Assembly (NCBI GenBank): GCA_002315995.1
Contig: DCHN01000084.1
Location: 1-18,542, forward strand
Direction: 5' to 3'
From: Bacteroidales bacterium UBA1751
GTDB lineage: Bacteria > Bacteroidota > Bacteroidia > Bacteroidales > UBA932
DNA length: 18,542 bases
Position numbers and translations under genes: made by a program. Below are positions 7,833-14,930 of the stretch, piece by piece. The stretch's first letter is position 1; each line of letters begins with the position of its first letter. The notes under the pieces are model-generated. The model saw only the letters and a program-made list of their open reading frames with translations, did no database searches and had not been told where the DNA came from.

Positions 7833-8759
7833 TTACTTGTTATTTCTTCTATCCTGCCCCCACATAAGTTTTTGTGACAGAGCCTCAATAAAACTATTGT
7901 CAACGGCAACACGCCTTATAGGGAAGGACCCCTTTGAAATGGTTACAGGTGTGCGCTTGGGGAGAATCCGTGAACGGTTGTCGAGTGTAAGAAGTGCACC
8001 ATTGCCACGGCAGTCATACTCCAGTGTAACAACCGAATCCTCAGGCACAACAATAGGTCTGACATTGAGGTTATGCGGAGCAATTGGAGCTATGATCATC
8101 ACTTTTGATTCCGGAGTGACAATTGGACCGCCTATACTCAGCGAATAGGCAGTGGAACCTGTTGGGGTTGCAATTAACAACCCATCGGAATAATAGGTAG
8201 GAATCACCGTACCATTTATATTGACTTGAATCTCAAGAATTGACTGATCTCTTCTCTGAAGAGCAATTTCATTCAGAGCATACTTATAGAGCGCTCCACG
8301 CTCATCTGAAGGAAGGCTGTCGGGAACAGAGAGCACGTCGTTCTTGCAGTTCAATTCAAGAAGTGAGCGCTCTTCAACACTGAATCGTCCGCACAGCAAA
8401 CTCTCTATGCTCCCCGAAGAGTCGCCAACCTTGGCTGTGGTGAGAAATCCTAGCCTTCCAAAGTTTATTCCAGCAACAGGAATGGTGGAATCCCCTACAA
8501 TTGGTATTGAGTCGAGGAATGTACCGTCTCCACCCAGCGAGAGGAAGAGCGTGCATGCACGGTCAAGGTCAGCTCCGCATGTGAAGAACGATATGGGGCA
8601 TGAGACATATCCCTCAGGAAGCATTGTTTCAAGAAGTTCCCACAAAGGTTTATAGATATGCAGCTCCACATCACTGCGCGAACATATCTTCCCGAAAAGG
8701 AGAGTTATCTCCCGCTTGTTGTAGTTTGCGTTGCTGCGCCCGAAAATAGCTATCTTCAT
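7833..8759 (-). CDS. nadK: NAD kinase
   Basis: Phosphorylates NAD to NADP with ATP or polyphosphate in the cytoplasm; the sole route to NADP in most bacteria. The 308-aa protein shows the catalytic GGDGT motif at 76-80, the NE pair at 163-164 and the glycine/threonine-rich motif TPTGSTAYSLSIGGP at 198-212. It also has the C-terminal LTLDNRS segment that lines the NAD site. Length is typical for the family. It is the first gene of the minus-strand operon nadK-uppS-bamA-skp-skp, with a promoter candidate in the divergent region upstream. The start at 8759 gives MKIAIFGRSN, the usual beta-strand start of the fold. Confidence 0.96.
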   Translation of the reverse strand: MKIAIFGRSNANYNKREITLLFGKICSRSDVELHIYKPLWELLETMLPEGYVSCPISFFTCGADLDRACTLFLSLGGDGTFLDSIPIVGDSTIPVAGINFGRLGFLTTAKVGDSSGSIESLLCGRFSVEERSLLELNCKNDVLSVPDSLPSDERGALYKYALNEIALQRRDQSILEIQVNINGTVIPTYYSDGLLIATPTGSTAYSLSIGGPIVTPESKVMIIAPIAPHNLNVRPIVVPEDSVVTLEYDCRGNGALLTLDNRSRILPKRTPVTISKGSFPIRRVAVDNSFIEALSQKLMWGQDRRNNK

Positions 8760-8796
8760 GGTATGATATATGCAGTATTCGCCTGCATCAAGGCTA

Positions 8797-8804
8797 CAAA
8801 TTTA
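8797..8804 (-). promoter_or_regulatory. Candidate -7 element of the nadK operon promoter
   Basis: Minus-strand TAAATTTG matches TAnnTTTG. A TTAG at 8827-8824, 19 bases upstream, is a 3-of-4 match to the -33 TTTG. Predicted start near 8790, leader about 30 nt. A second match on the same strand, TATATTTG at 8842-8835, is an alternative but has no partner at the right spacing. Confidence 0.5.
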
Positions 8805-8819
8805 CCTAAAAAGAAGCAA

Positions 8820-8851
8820 ATTGCTAATTATGAGCAAATATATTATATTTG
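8820..8851 (+). promoter_or_regulatory. Promoter of the Skp-lipoprotein/GT4/LysM unit
   Basis: ATTG at 8820-8823 (the TTG of the -33 element) and TATATTTG at 8844-8851 (exact TAnnTTTG) are separated by 20 bases. Predicted start near 8858, leading to an AT-rich leader of about 55 nt before the ATG at 8914. The -7 element and the next 8 bases recur upstream of uppS. Confidence 0.6.
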
Positions 8852-8913
8852 CAGTTTGTATAGAAATCTTCACAAAAAAATAGCAGTAGATAATAATTAC
8901 AACTTTATTTAAT

Positions 8914-9498
8914 ATGAAAAAAACTCTCTCATTTGCGGCTGCCATCTTCGCCGCAGCACTCGTTTCAGTATCATGCAACAACGCGCAGACTGCACCCGCA
9001 GCGGTTAATGTTGAACCCGCAGCTGCAGGAAGCATCGTTTACATCCAAATTGACTCACTTGTAAACGGCTACGACATGTTCAACGACGAGAAGTCTGCTC
9101 TCGAGAGCGAGGTACAGGCAATTCAGGATGATCTCCAGAAGAAGGGCAACGCTTTCCAGAAATCAGTATCTGACTTTGAGAACAAGGTGAACAAGGGTCT
9201 TCTCACACGTTCACAGGCAGAGCAGCAGCAGATGTCACTTCAGCAGCGCCAGCAGGAGCTCCAGAATCTCAGCCAGGAGAAAGGAATTGAGATGCAGGAG
9301 AAAGAGGCAGTAATGCTCAACAAGGTAATGGACAATATCCACACCTTCCTTGAGGAGTATAACAAGACACACAACTACGCCCTTATACTCACAACATCAG
9401 CTGCATCAAACAACGTTATTATAGGTAATCCTTCACTTGACATCACACAGGATGTGCTCAACGGACTCAACGCTGAGTATGTGAAGAGCAGGAAATAA
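8914..9498 (+). CDS. OmpH/Skp-family lipoprotein
   Basis: A 194-aa protein with a lipoprotein signal peptide: MKKT, a hydrophobic stretch, then the lipobox VSVSC with Cys21 as the acylated residue. After a short alanine/proline linker the Skp core begins at IVYIQIDSLVNGYDMFNDEK. A long glutamine-rich coiled coil follows at about 60-140 (SQAEQQQMSLQQRQQELQNL lies within it), and the core closes with YALILTTSAASNNVIIGNP. It therefore resembles the two soluble Skp proteins of the facing operon but is membrane-anchored. Asn follows the lipid cysteine; sorting rules in Bacteroidota differ from E. coli, so inner or outer membrane cannot be decided. First gene of a plus-strand unit, 8 nt before a glycosyltransferase gene. 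Role as a tethered chaperone is inference. Confidence 0.85.
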   Translation: MKKTLSFAAAIFAAALVSVSCNNAQTAPAAVNVEPAAAGSIVYIQIDSLVNGYDMFNDEKSALESEVQAIQDDLQKKGNAFQKSVSDFENKVNKGLLTRSQAEQQQMSLQQRQQELQNLSQEKGIEMQEKEAVMLNKVMDNIHTFLEEYNKTHNYALILTTSAASNNVIIGNPSLDITQDVLNGLNAEYVKSRK

Positions 9499-9506
9499 TC
9501 AGAGAT

Positions 9507-10634
9507 TTGAAGATAGCAATACTATCCTGTTTCTATCCATACAGAGGAGGGATATCGCAGTTCAACACCTGCCTCTTCCAGGAGCTCTCAAAGGAGCATG
9601 AGGTAAGGGCGTTCAACTTCACAAGGCAGTATCCGCAGATTCTCTTCCCGGGTAAGACACAGTATGTAACAAATGAGGACAATGCCGTACCGGTGCCTTC
9701 AACAAGGTGCCTGGATACGGCAAATCCTTTTACATATATCTCCGCCGCCAGAGAAATAAAGGCGTGGAGGCCAGACCTCTTCATTACCAGGTACTGGATG
9801 AGCTGGTTTGCTCCATCGCTTGGATATGTTGCGCGTCATATTGGAAAGGGCTGCAACAAAATAGCCATTCTTGACAATGTAACTCCACACGAGGAGCACT
9901 TCTTTGACAAACCTCTTTCACGCTACTACCTGAACTCATACAACGGCTTTATTACCCTGTGCGGAGCAGTATCGGAGGATCTCATTTCTCTTAAACCGGA
10001 GGCCAGATATATTGAGACACCCCACCCGCTCTACTCACATTTCGGGCAGAAGATGAGCAGGGAGGAGGCAATGGAGAGCATAGGCATAAGGAACAGGAGC
10101 GGAAGGAACATTCTCTTCTTTGGACTCATAAGAGAGTACAAGGGGCTTGACATTCTGCTTGAAGCATTCGGCAAAATGGGAGATGATTACAACCTCATTG
10201 TTGCCGGAGAGCCGTACGGCAGTTTCGAGAAGTATCAGAGAATAATTGACACCCTGCCAAACAGAGAGAACATATACCTCAACACAAACTACATTTCAGA
10301 CGGGGAGGTTGCAAAGTACTTCAGCGCCGCTGATGTATGCGTACTGCCCTACAGAAGTGCAACACAGAGCGGAATCAGTTCAATATCATACCATTTTGAA
10401 GTTCCACTCATAACAACTGATGTAGGAGGTTTGAAACAGATGATTGGAGATTCCGGCACAGGCCTCATAACAGAGAACGGAACCCCTGAAGCAGTTGGAG
10501 CAAAAATAGAGGAATACTTCGCAACAGCTTCTGTAAAGGATAATCTCATTGAGAACATACGTGCAGAAAAAGAGAGGTTGAGTTGGAACACCTTTGCATC
10601 AAAACTCCTGGCACTCAATGCATCAATAAGCTAG
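9507..10634 (+). CDS. GT4-family glycosyltransferase
   Basis: A 375-aa two-domain GT-B protein. The N-terminal domain starts MKIAILSCFYPYRGGISQFN, with the glycine loop of GT4 enzymes at 14-15. The C-terminal nucleotide-sugar domain has NILFFGLIREYKGLDILLEA (201-220), LIVAGEPYG (230-238), and YFSAADVCVLPYRSATQSGI (271-290) leading to VPLITTDVGGLKQMI. The first Glu of the classic EX7E motif is replaced by the SATQSGI form, which is common in a GT4 subgroup, so activity is expected. The start is TTG at 9507; there is no upstream in-frame ATG before the preceding gene's end, and the sequence from TTG gives the expected first beta strand. No signal peptide or membrane helix is seen, so it should act at the cytoplasmic face. 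Donor and acceptor are unknown. Confidence 0.88.
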   Translation: MKIAILSCFYPYRGGISQFNTCLFQELSKEHEVRAFNFTRQYPQILFPGKTQYVTNEDNAVPVPSTRCLDTANPFTYISAAREIKAWRPDLFITRYWMSWFAPSLGYVARHIGKGCNKIAILDNVTPHEEHFFDKPLSRYYLNSYNGFITLCGAVSEDLISLKPEARYIETPHPLYSHFGQKMSREEAMESIGIRNRSGRNILFFGLIREYKGLDILLEAFGKMGDDYNLIVAGEPYGSFEKYQRIIDTLPNRENIYLNTNYISDGEVAKYFSAADVCVLPYRSATQSGISSISYHFEVPLITTDVGGLKQMIGDSGTGLITENGTPEAVGAKIEEYFATASVKDNLIENIRAEKERLSWNTFASKLLALNASIS

Positions 10635-10662
10635 GAGCCTCAAAAGTTAAAAGATTCAGACA

Positions 10663-12138
10663 ATGAAGAACAACGGATTTTCATCTGCCATTTTAAAGGC
10701 AACTCTTTTGCTTGCAGCAGTAATAGTAGCAAGCACATCGTTGATATCACAGCAGAGAGAGGGTTATGACATCCATATTGTGCAGAGAGGTGAAACACTC
10801 TTCAAAATAGGCAGGATGTACGGCCTGAGCACAATACAGATGATAGAGCATAACCCATCTTCAAAATTCGGAATCAGAAAGGGCGATACACTCTATATTC
10901 CATCATCACCCGAAACCGTAGCAAAAACATCGTCAAAAGCATCTGCAATGGTAGCCACTTCAGCAACACCATACACGGCAGCCACAGCAACAAGCACAAC
11001 CGCAACGGGCACTGCAACCCACCCTGCTGTGGTAAATGCTAACGCATCATATACGGAAGCGGACTCAACCGTCACCATTCAGGTTCCGGAAATAACGGAG
11101 ATATCAGGAGGCCAGGGATACCACCGCGTAGGGCTGGTTCTTCCTCTGACATCATACAATCCGGAGGACAACAACCATATTGCATGTCTTGATTTCTATT
11201 CAGGATTCCTTCTCGGAGTGAAGAATCTCCAGGAGAGCGGAGCAAAAGATATTGAACTCAACATCTATGATGAAAACAACTATGCAAAAATTGAAGATGT
11301 ACAGAATGAGAATAGCTTCTTCAAAAATGAAATAATAGTTGGTCCAGTAAGGAGTGCGAACATTGAGAAGCTTCTCCAGCCTCTTGGCGAAAAGGGAATC
11401 AGACTCATCTCTCCATTTGACCCCAAGGGAGCTTCTCTTGTTGATTCCTGCAGCAATCTCCTTCAAGTGCCAATAAGTGAAAAGGAGCTGATCTCACACA
11501 CCATTGATCTCTTCTGCAAATGCGCCAGGGAGAGCGGTTCAAAACCACTCCTGCTATATGAAAAGGGCTCAGATACAACATATCTGAAACAGGCTGAGCG
11601 CAGGCTTGCTGAGCAGGGCATTGAGTTCAATGAGGTTGGATATGCCATTCTTGAAGGAAGAACTGTTGAGTGGAAGATACTCTCGAGCCTTGATACAATG
11701 AGCAGGCATGCCGTATTTGTTCCATCAAATTCAGAAGCCTTTGTGAATGACGCTGTAAGGAATCTGGTTCTTGTAGCCGAAAGGCGTAACGTTGAACTCT
11801 TCGGGCTTCCAAAATGGAAGAACTTCAACACAATTGACCCACTCTCATATCACAAACTTTCGCTCACTCTTTCACTGCAGTACTGGGCAGATTATTCGGG
11901 CAGAAATCCGGAGCTTGAAAAACTCATTTACGAATACAGAGCTCTATACGGCTGCGAACCCAACACATACGTAATGCAGGGCTACGACATGGCAAAGTTT
12001 CTGCTTGGAAGTTCCACCGGTATTCATGGAATCAACGGCAACATGCTCTTTAAAAGAAAGAACCCCGGCAGCGGTTTTGAAAACCTTGCTGCCAGGGAAG
12101 TATTCTATTTGAACAACCTTGATATAGTTGTCAAATAA
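10663..12138 (+). CDS. LysM protein with a C-terminal periplasmic-binding-protein-like domain
   Basis: A 491-aa envelope protein. Residues 1-31 are a signal sequence or N-terminal anchor (hydrophobic 13-29). A single LysM domain at about 36-80 (IHIVQRGETLFKIGRMYGLS, ending GIRKGDTLYIPS) should bind peptidoglycan. Residues about 85-150 form a low-complexity Ala/Thr/Ser linker. From about 153 (YHRVGLVLPLTSYN) to the end the alternating pattern resembles a type I periplasmic-binding fold, with GFLLGVKNLQESG, EIIVGPVRS, ISPFDP, HAVFVPSNSEAFV and YVMQGYDMAKFLL. No permease or ATPase gene is nearby, so a transport role is doubtful; a structural or signalling role at the cell wall, as in LpoA-like proteins, is possible. 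It lies 28 nt after the glycosyltransferase and its end overlaps nagB by 8 bp, tail to tail. Confidence 0.8.
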   Translation: MKNNGFSSAILKATLLLAAVIVASTSLISQQREGYDIHIVQRGETLFKIGRMYGLSTIQMIEHNPSSKFGIRKGDTLYIPSSPETVAKTSSKASAMVATSATPYTAATATSTTATGTATHPAVVNANASYTEADSTVTIQVPEITEISGGQGYHRVGLVLPLTSYNPEDNNHIACLDFYSGFLLGVKNLQESGAKDIELNIYDENNYAKIEDVQNENSFFKNEIIVGPVRSANIEKLLQPLGEKGIRLISPFDPKGASLVDSCSNLLQVPISEKELISHTIDLFCKCARESGSKPLLLYEKGSDTTYLKQAERRLAEQGIEFNEVGYAILEGRTVEWKILSSLDTMSRHAVFVPSNSEAFVNDAVRNLVLVAERRNVELFGLPKWKNFNTIDPLSYHKLSLTLSLQYWADYSGRNPELEKLIYEYRALYGCEPNTYVMQGYDMAKFLLGSSTGIHGINGNMLFKRKNPGSGFENLAAREVFYLNNLDIVVK

Positions 12139-12940
12139 GCATTCCCGGATTAAGATTGCTCTTCTCAATATCCTTGTAGTACATAACAGTACCAACCTTA
12201 AGTTCAACGGTTGCAGCATCGTCACATACTATAATTCCCTTTGGATGCATCTGAAGGATGCTTATTGTCCACATGTGGTTAATGGAGCCCTCCACAGCAT
12301 GGTAGAGTGCACGTGCCTTGTTGTGTCCGTTTGCAAGAATCAGAACCTCCTTGGCATCTGTAATTGTACCTACGCCAACTGTGAGTGCAGTCTTTGGGAC
12401 CTTGTTTATGTCATTGTCAAAGAATCTTGAATTGGCAATGATGGTATCTGTTGTAAGCGACTTCACCCTGGTCCTTGATGAGAGTGATGAGCCCGGCTCA
12501 TTGAAGGCAATATGACCGTCAGGTCCAATACCTCCCATAAAGAGGTCTATTCCGCCGTATGATTTGATCTTCTCCTCGTATGCTTCACACTCAGCCTGAA
12601 GGTCGTGAGCATTGCCGTTGAGAATGTTCACATTCTCCTTTTTTATGTCAACGTGATTGAAGAAGTGGTTCCACATGAAAGAGTGGTAGCTCTCCGGGTG
12701 ATCCTCAGGAATACCGACATACTCATCCATATTGAATGTTACAACATTCGCAAATGAAACCTTGCCGGCCTTGTAGAGGTTTATAAGTTCCTTGTATGTT
12801 CCCAGCGGTGTTGAACCGGTAGGCAAACCGAGCACAAACGGATTCTCGGCAGTAGGGTTGAAATCATTTATCTTCTTTGCAATATAAGAAGCAGCCCATT
12901 GTGACACTCCGGAGTATGTCTCCTGAATAATAAGTCTCAT
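12131..12940 (-). CDS. nagB: Glucosamine-6-phosphate deaminase
   Basis: Converts glucosamine 6-phosphate to fructose 6-phosphate and ammonia in the cytoplasm, the last step of amino-sugar catabolism. The 269-aa protein aligns in register with the 266-aa E. coli enzyme: LGLPTGSTPLGTYKEL at 37-52, FNMDEYVG with Asp72, and GGIGPDGHIAFNEPGSS with Asp141, His143 and Glu148, all catalytic. The long hexameric, potentially allosteric form is indicated by the length. It starts 2 nt after the recN stop and so is probably translated from the same message, an odd partner for a DNA-repair gene. The TGA stop at 12131-12133 lies inside the end of the converging LysM gene. Confidence 0.97.
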   Translation of the reverse strand: MRLIIQETYSGVSQWAASYIAKKINDFNPTAENPFVLGLPTGSTPLGTYKELINLYKAGKVSFANVVTFNMDEYVGIPEDHPESYHSFMWNHFFNHVDIKKENVNILNGNAHDLQAECEAYEEKIKSYGGIDLFMGGIGPDGHIAFNEPGSSLSSRTRVKSLTTDTIIANSRFFDNDINKVPKTALTVGVGTITDAKEVLILANGHNKARALYHAVEGSINHMWTISILQMHPKGIIVCDDAATVELKVGTVMYYKDIEKSNLNPGMLI

Positions 12941-12942
12941 AA

Positions 12943-14574
12943 TTAACCTATGTCTGTAGTGTGAATATTTTTTAATAAGAATTTTGCGTTTTCGTATGCA
13001 GCAGCGCTCTTTGTGCTTCCGCTGAGCATTGAGGCTATTTCCTCAACCCTCTGGTCATAGTTGAGAAGCCTTATATTTGTACGGGTACCATTGCCCTCCT
13101 CTCTCTTGAATACCTGGAAATGTGCCTTACCCTTTGATGCTATTTGAGGCAGATGAGTTATGGCTATGACCTGCATATTGGCGGCCATATCATTTATGAG
13201 GTCTCCCATCTTATCGGCAACCTTACCCGAAACTCCCGTATCAATCTCATCGAATATCATTGTAGGCATTCCGGTATATCTTGCCATAATCTCCTTTACA
13301 CAGAGCATAACCCTAGAGAGTTCTCCCCCCGATGCTGCCTTCGATATCTCAACAGCACCTGCTCCCCTGTTAGCACTGAAGAGCATCTTAATATCATCTC
13401 CTCCATTGGCAGTAATGGTCTGCAACGGAGAAATCTCAAGTTTCAACTCGGCGTATGGCATTTCAAGTCTTCGCACACTCTCGGAAATCGTTTCACCAAG
13501 CTTGACTGCCGCAGCCTCCCTTGCCTTGGTTATTTCTGAAGCCATTTTCTTGAGAGACAACTCCACAGCGGCAACTTCCCCAAGCAGTTCATCTCTTCTG
13601 ACCTGCATCTCCTCCTCTCCCCCAACCTCACTCTCAAGCTGTGTACGCAACTCAATGAGCTGCTCAACACCGCTGCAGTTGAAACGTCTCATAAGATCTT
13701 CAAGCAGAGCCGTCCTGTTCTCAACAGCCTCAAGCCTTGCAGGGTCGGCCACGCTCTTCTCAAGCACATTCTCAAGCTCCGACTCAATATCCTTGCACTC
13801 AATACGGCAACTCTCAAGCCTTGATGCCAGCTCCGCGAGCTGCGGAATGTCCCCGGCATACTTTTCAAGTCCCGAAATACTCTCCTTCAGCCCCTGAACA
13901 AACGAGACACCCATAGGATTGAGTGCCTCAACTCCCTTTGAAAGAGCCTCTCTTATATCTTCGGCATTTGCAAGCATCCTGTGCTCACCCTCAAGTTCCT
14001 CCATCTCCCCGCTGCGCAGGTTCGCCTCTCTGAGTTTAGCCAGACGGAACTGGTTGTACTCCCTTTCCGAAGCAGATTTGGCAATGGAATCCTCTATCGC
14101 CTTGAGTGAGGCCTTGAGCTGCTGCAATTCCGCCCACTCGGCCGATAGCTTCTCCAACTGCGGTGCCAGGCCTGCATAGAGGTCAAGAAGCCGCATCTGG
14201 TACTCCTTTGAAGAGAGCAGAAGATGCTGATTCTGCGCGTGGATGTCAATAAGTTGCGCCGAGAGCGCCCCAAGCTGCTGAACAGTTGCGGGCTCGTCGT
14301 TCACAAAGCATCTCGAGCGCCCGGCAGAGGATATTACACGCCTTATTATATACTCCCTGCCTTCAAGGGTGAACTCCCCCTCAACCACACAGTTACGTGA
14401 CTCATCCTTCAAATGGGCGGAATCAAACTTTGCACCCATAAGAAGTGACAATGCGCCTAAAAGAATAGATTTTCCTGCTCCGGTTTCGCCGGTAATAATT
14501 ACCAGGCCGGCAGGAAAATCAATCTCAAGATTCTCAATCAGAGCGTAGTTCTGTATGGAGAGATGGGTTATCAA
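12943..14574 (-). CDS. recN: DNA repair protein RecN
   Basis: SMC-like ATPase that acts in recombinational repair of double-strand breaks. The 543-aa protein begins MITHLSIQNYALIENLEIDF and has Walker A GETGAGKS at 29-36, the Q-loop region IHAQNQHLLL (111-120) and a coiled-coil middle (about 140-380, many Glu/Leu heptads). It then has the ABC signature SGGELSR at 415-421, Walker B MIFDEIDTG at 439-447 and the switch histidine in AITHLPQIAS at 471-480. Length agrees with E. coli RecN (553). It starts 1 nt after the rpoZ stop. No SOS-type box was identified upstream, and expression probably depends on the whole operon. Confidence 0.97.
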   Translation of the reverse strand: MITHLSIQNYALIENLEIDFPAGLVIITGETGAGKSILLGALSLLMGAKFDSAHLKDESRNCVVEGEFTLEGREYIIRRVISSAGRSRCFVNDEPATVQQLGALSAQLIDIHAQNQHLLLSSKEYQMRLLDLYAGLAPQLEKLSAEWAELQQLKASLKAIEDSIAKSASEREYNQFRLAKLREANLRSGEMEELEGEHRMLANAEDIREALSKGVEALNPMGVSFVQGLKESISGLEKYAGDIPQLAELASRLESCRIECKDIESELENVLEKSVADPARLEAVENRTALLEDLMRRFNCSGVEQLIELRTQLESEVGGEEEMQVRRDELLGEVAAVELSLKKMASEITKAREAAAVKLGETISESVRRLEMPYAELKLEISPLQTITANGGDDIKMLFSANRGAGAVEISKAASGGELSRVMLCVKEIMARYTGMPTMIFDEIDTGVSGKVADKMGDLINDMAANMQVIAITHLPQIASKGKAHFQVFKREEGNGTRTNIRLLNYDQRVEEIASMLSGSTKSAAAYENAKFLLKNIHTTDIG

Positions 14575-14575
14575 A

Positions 14576-14899
14576 TCAGTTCTTGTCTATAACCCTGTAA
14601 TGAATCTCGCCCTCCTGGAACTCCTTGGTTGCAATAAGATTAGGCTTTGGAAGTTTCTCGTAGTGACGTGAAATCTCAATCTGCTCCTTGTTCTCGAATG
14701 TCTCCTCAAGAGTGTCGGCAAAGTTTGAGAACTCCTCGAGTTTGGAGTTCAACTCCTGCTTGAGCTCTGCAGCTATTTGGTTAGCTCTCTTTGAAATTAT
14801 TACGGTAGTCTCGTAAATATTGCCTGTTGGCGCTGCAAATTCGCACAAATCTCTGGTGATTGTGTTTTCAGGAACTTTGTTGATTCTATTCTCTATCAT
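14576..14899 (-). CDS. rpoZ: RNA polymerase omega subunit (Bacteroidetes type)
   Basis: A 107-aa small polymerase subunit that helps assemble RNA polymerase. The Rpb6/omega motif is visible as NIYETTVIISKRANQIA (27-43). The C-terminal part is a charged helix and a short strand ending YRVIDKN, as in Bacteroidota homologues. The start at 14899 (MIENRINKVPENTITRDL) is chosen over an in-frame ATG at 14989. The longer form would add a basic, unrelated stretch that overlaps the end of bamD by about 59 bp and lacks family similarity. It sits 31 nt after bamD and 1 nt before recN. Confidence 0.85.
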   Translation of the reverse strand: MIENRINKVPENTITRDLCEFAAPTGNIYETTVIISKRANQIAAELKQELNSKLEEFSNFADTLEETFENKEQIEISRHYEKLPKPNLIATKEFQEGEIHYRVIDKN

Positions 14900-14930
14900 T
14901 GTATAAAAGTTTATTTTGTCTCTTTGTATA

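Noticed and set aside
8835..8842. Second minus-strand TATATTTG as the nadK promoter.
   Set aside because: No -33 TTG at suitable spacing; the element at 8797-8804 gives a more usual leader, though both may be used.
10915..11060. Ala/Thr/Ser-rich stretch in the LysM gene, considered as a DNA repeat.
   Set aside because: The codons vary and no unit repeats exactly; it is a low-complexity protein linker rather than a tandem repeat.
13160..13897. A 245-codon open frame on the plus strand inside recN, rich in serine.
   Set aside because: It is antisense to recN, has low-complexity composition from complementary codons, no domain, and lies wholly within a well-supported gene.
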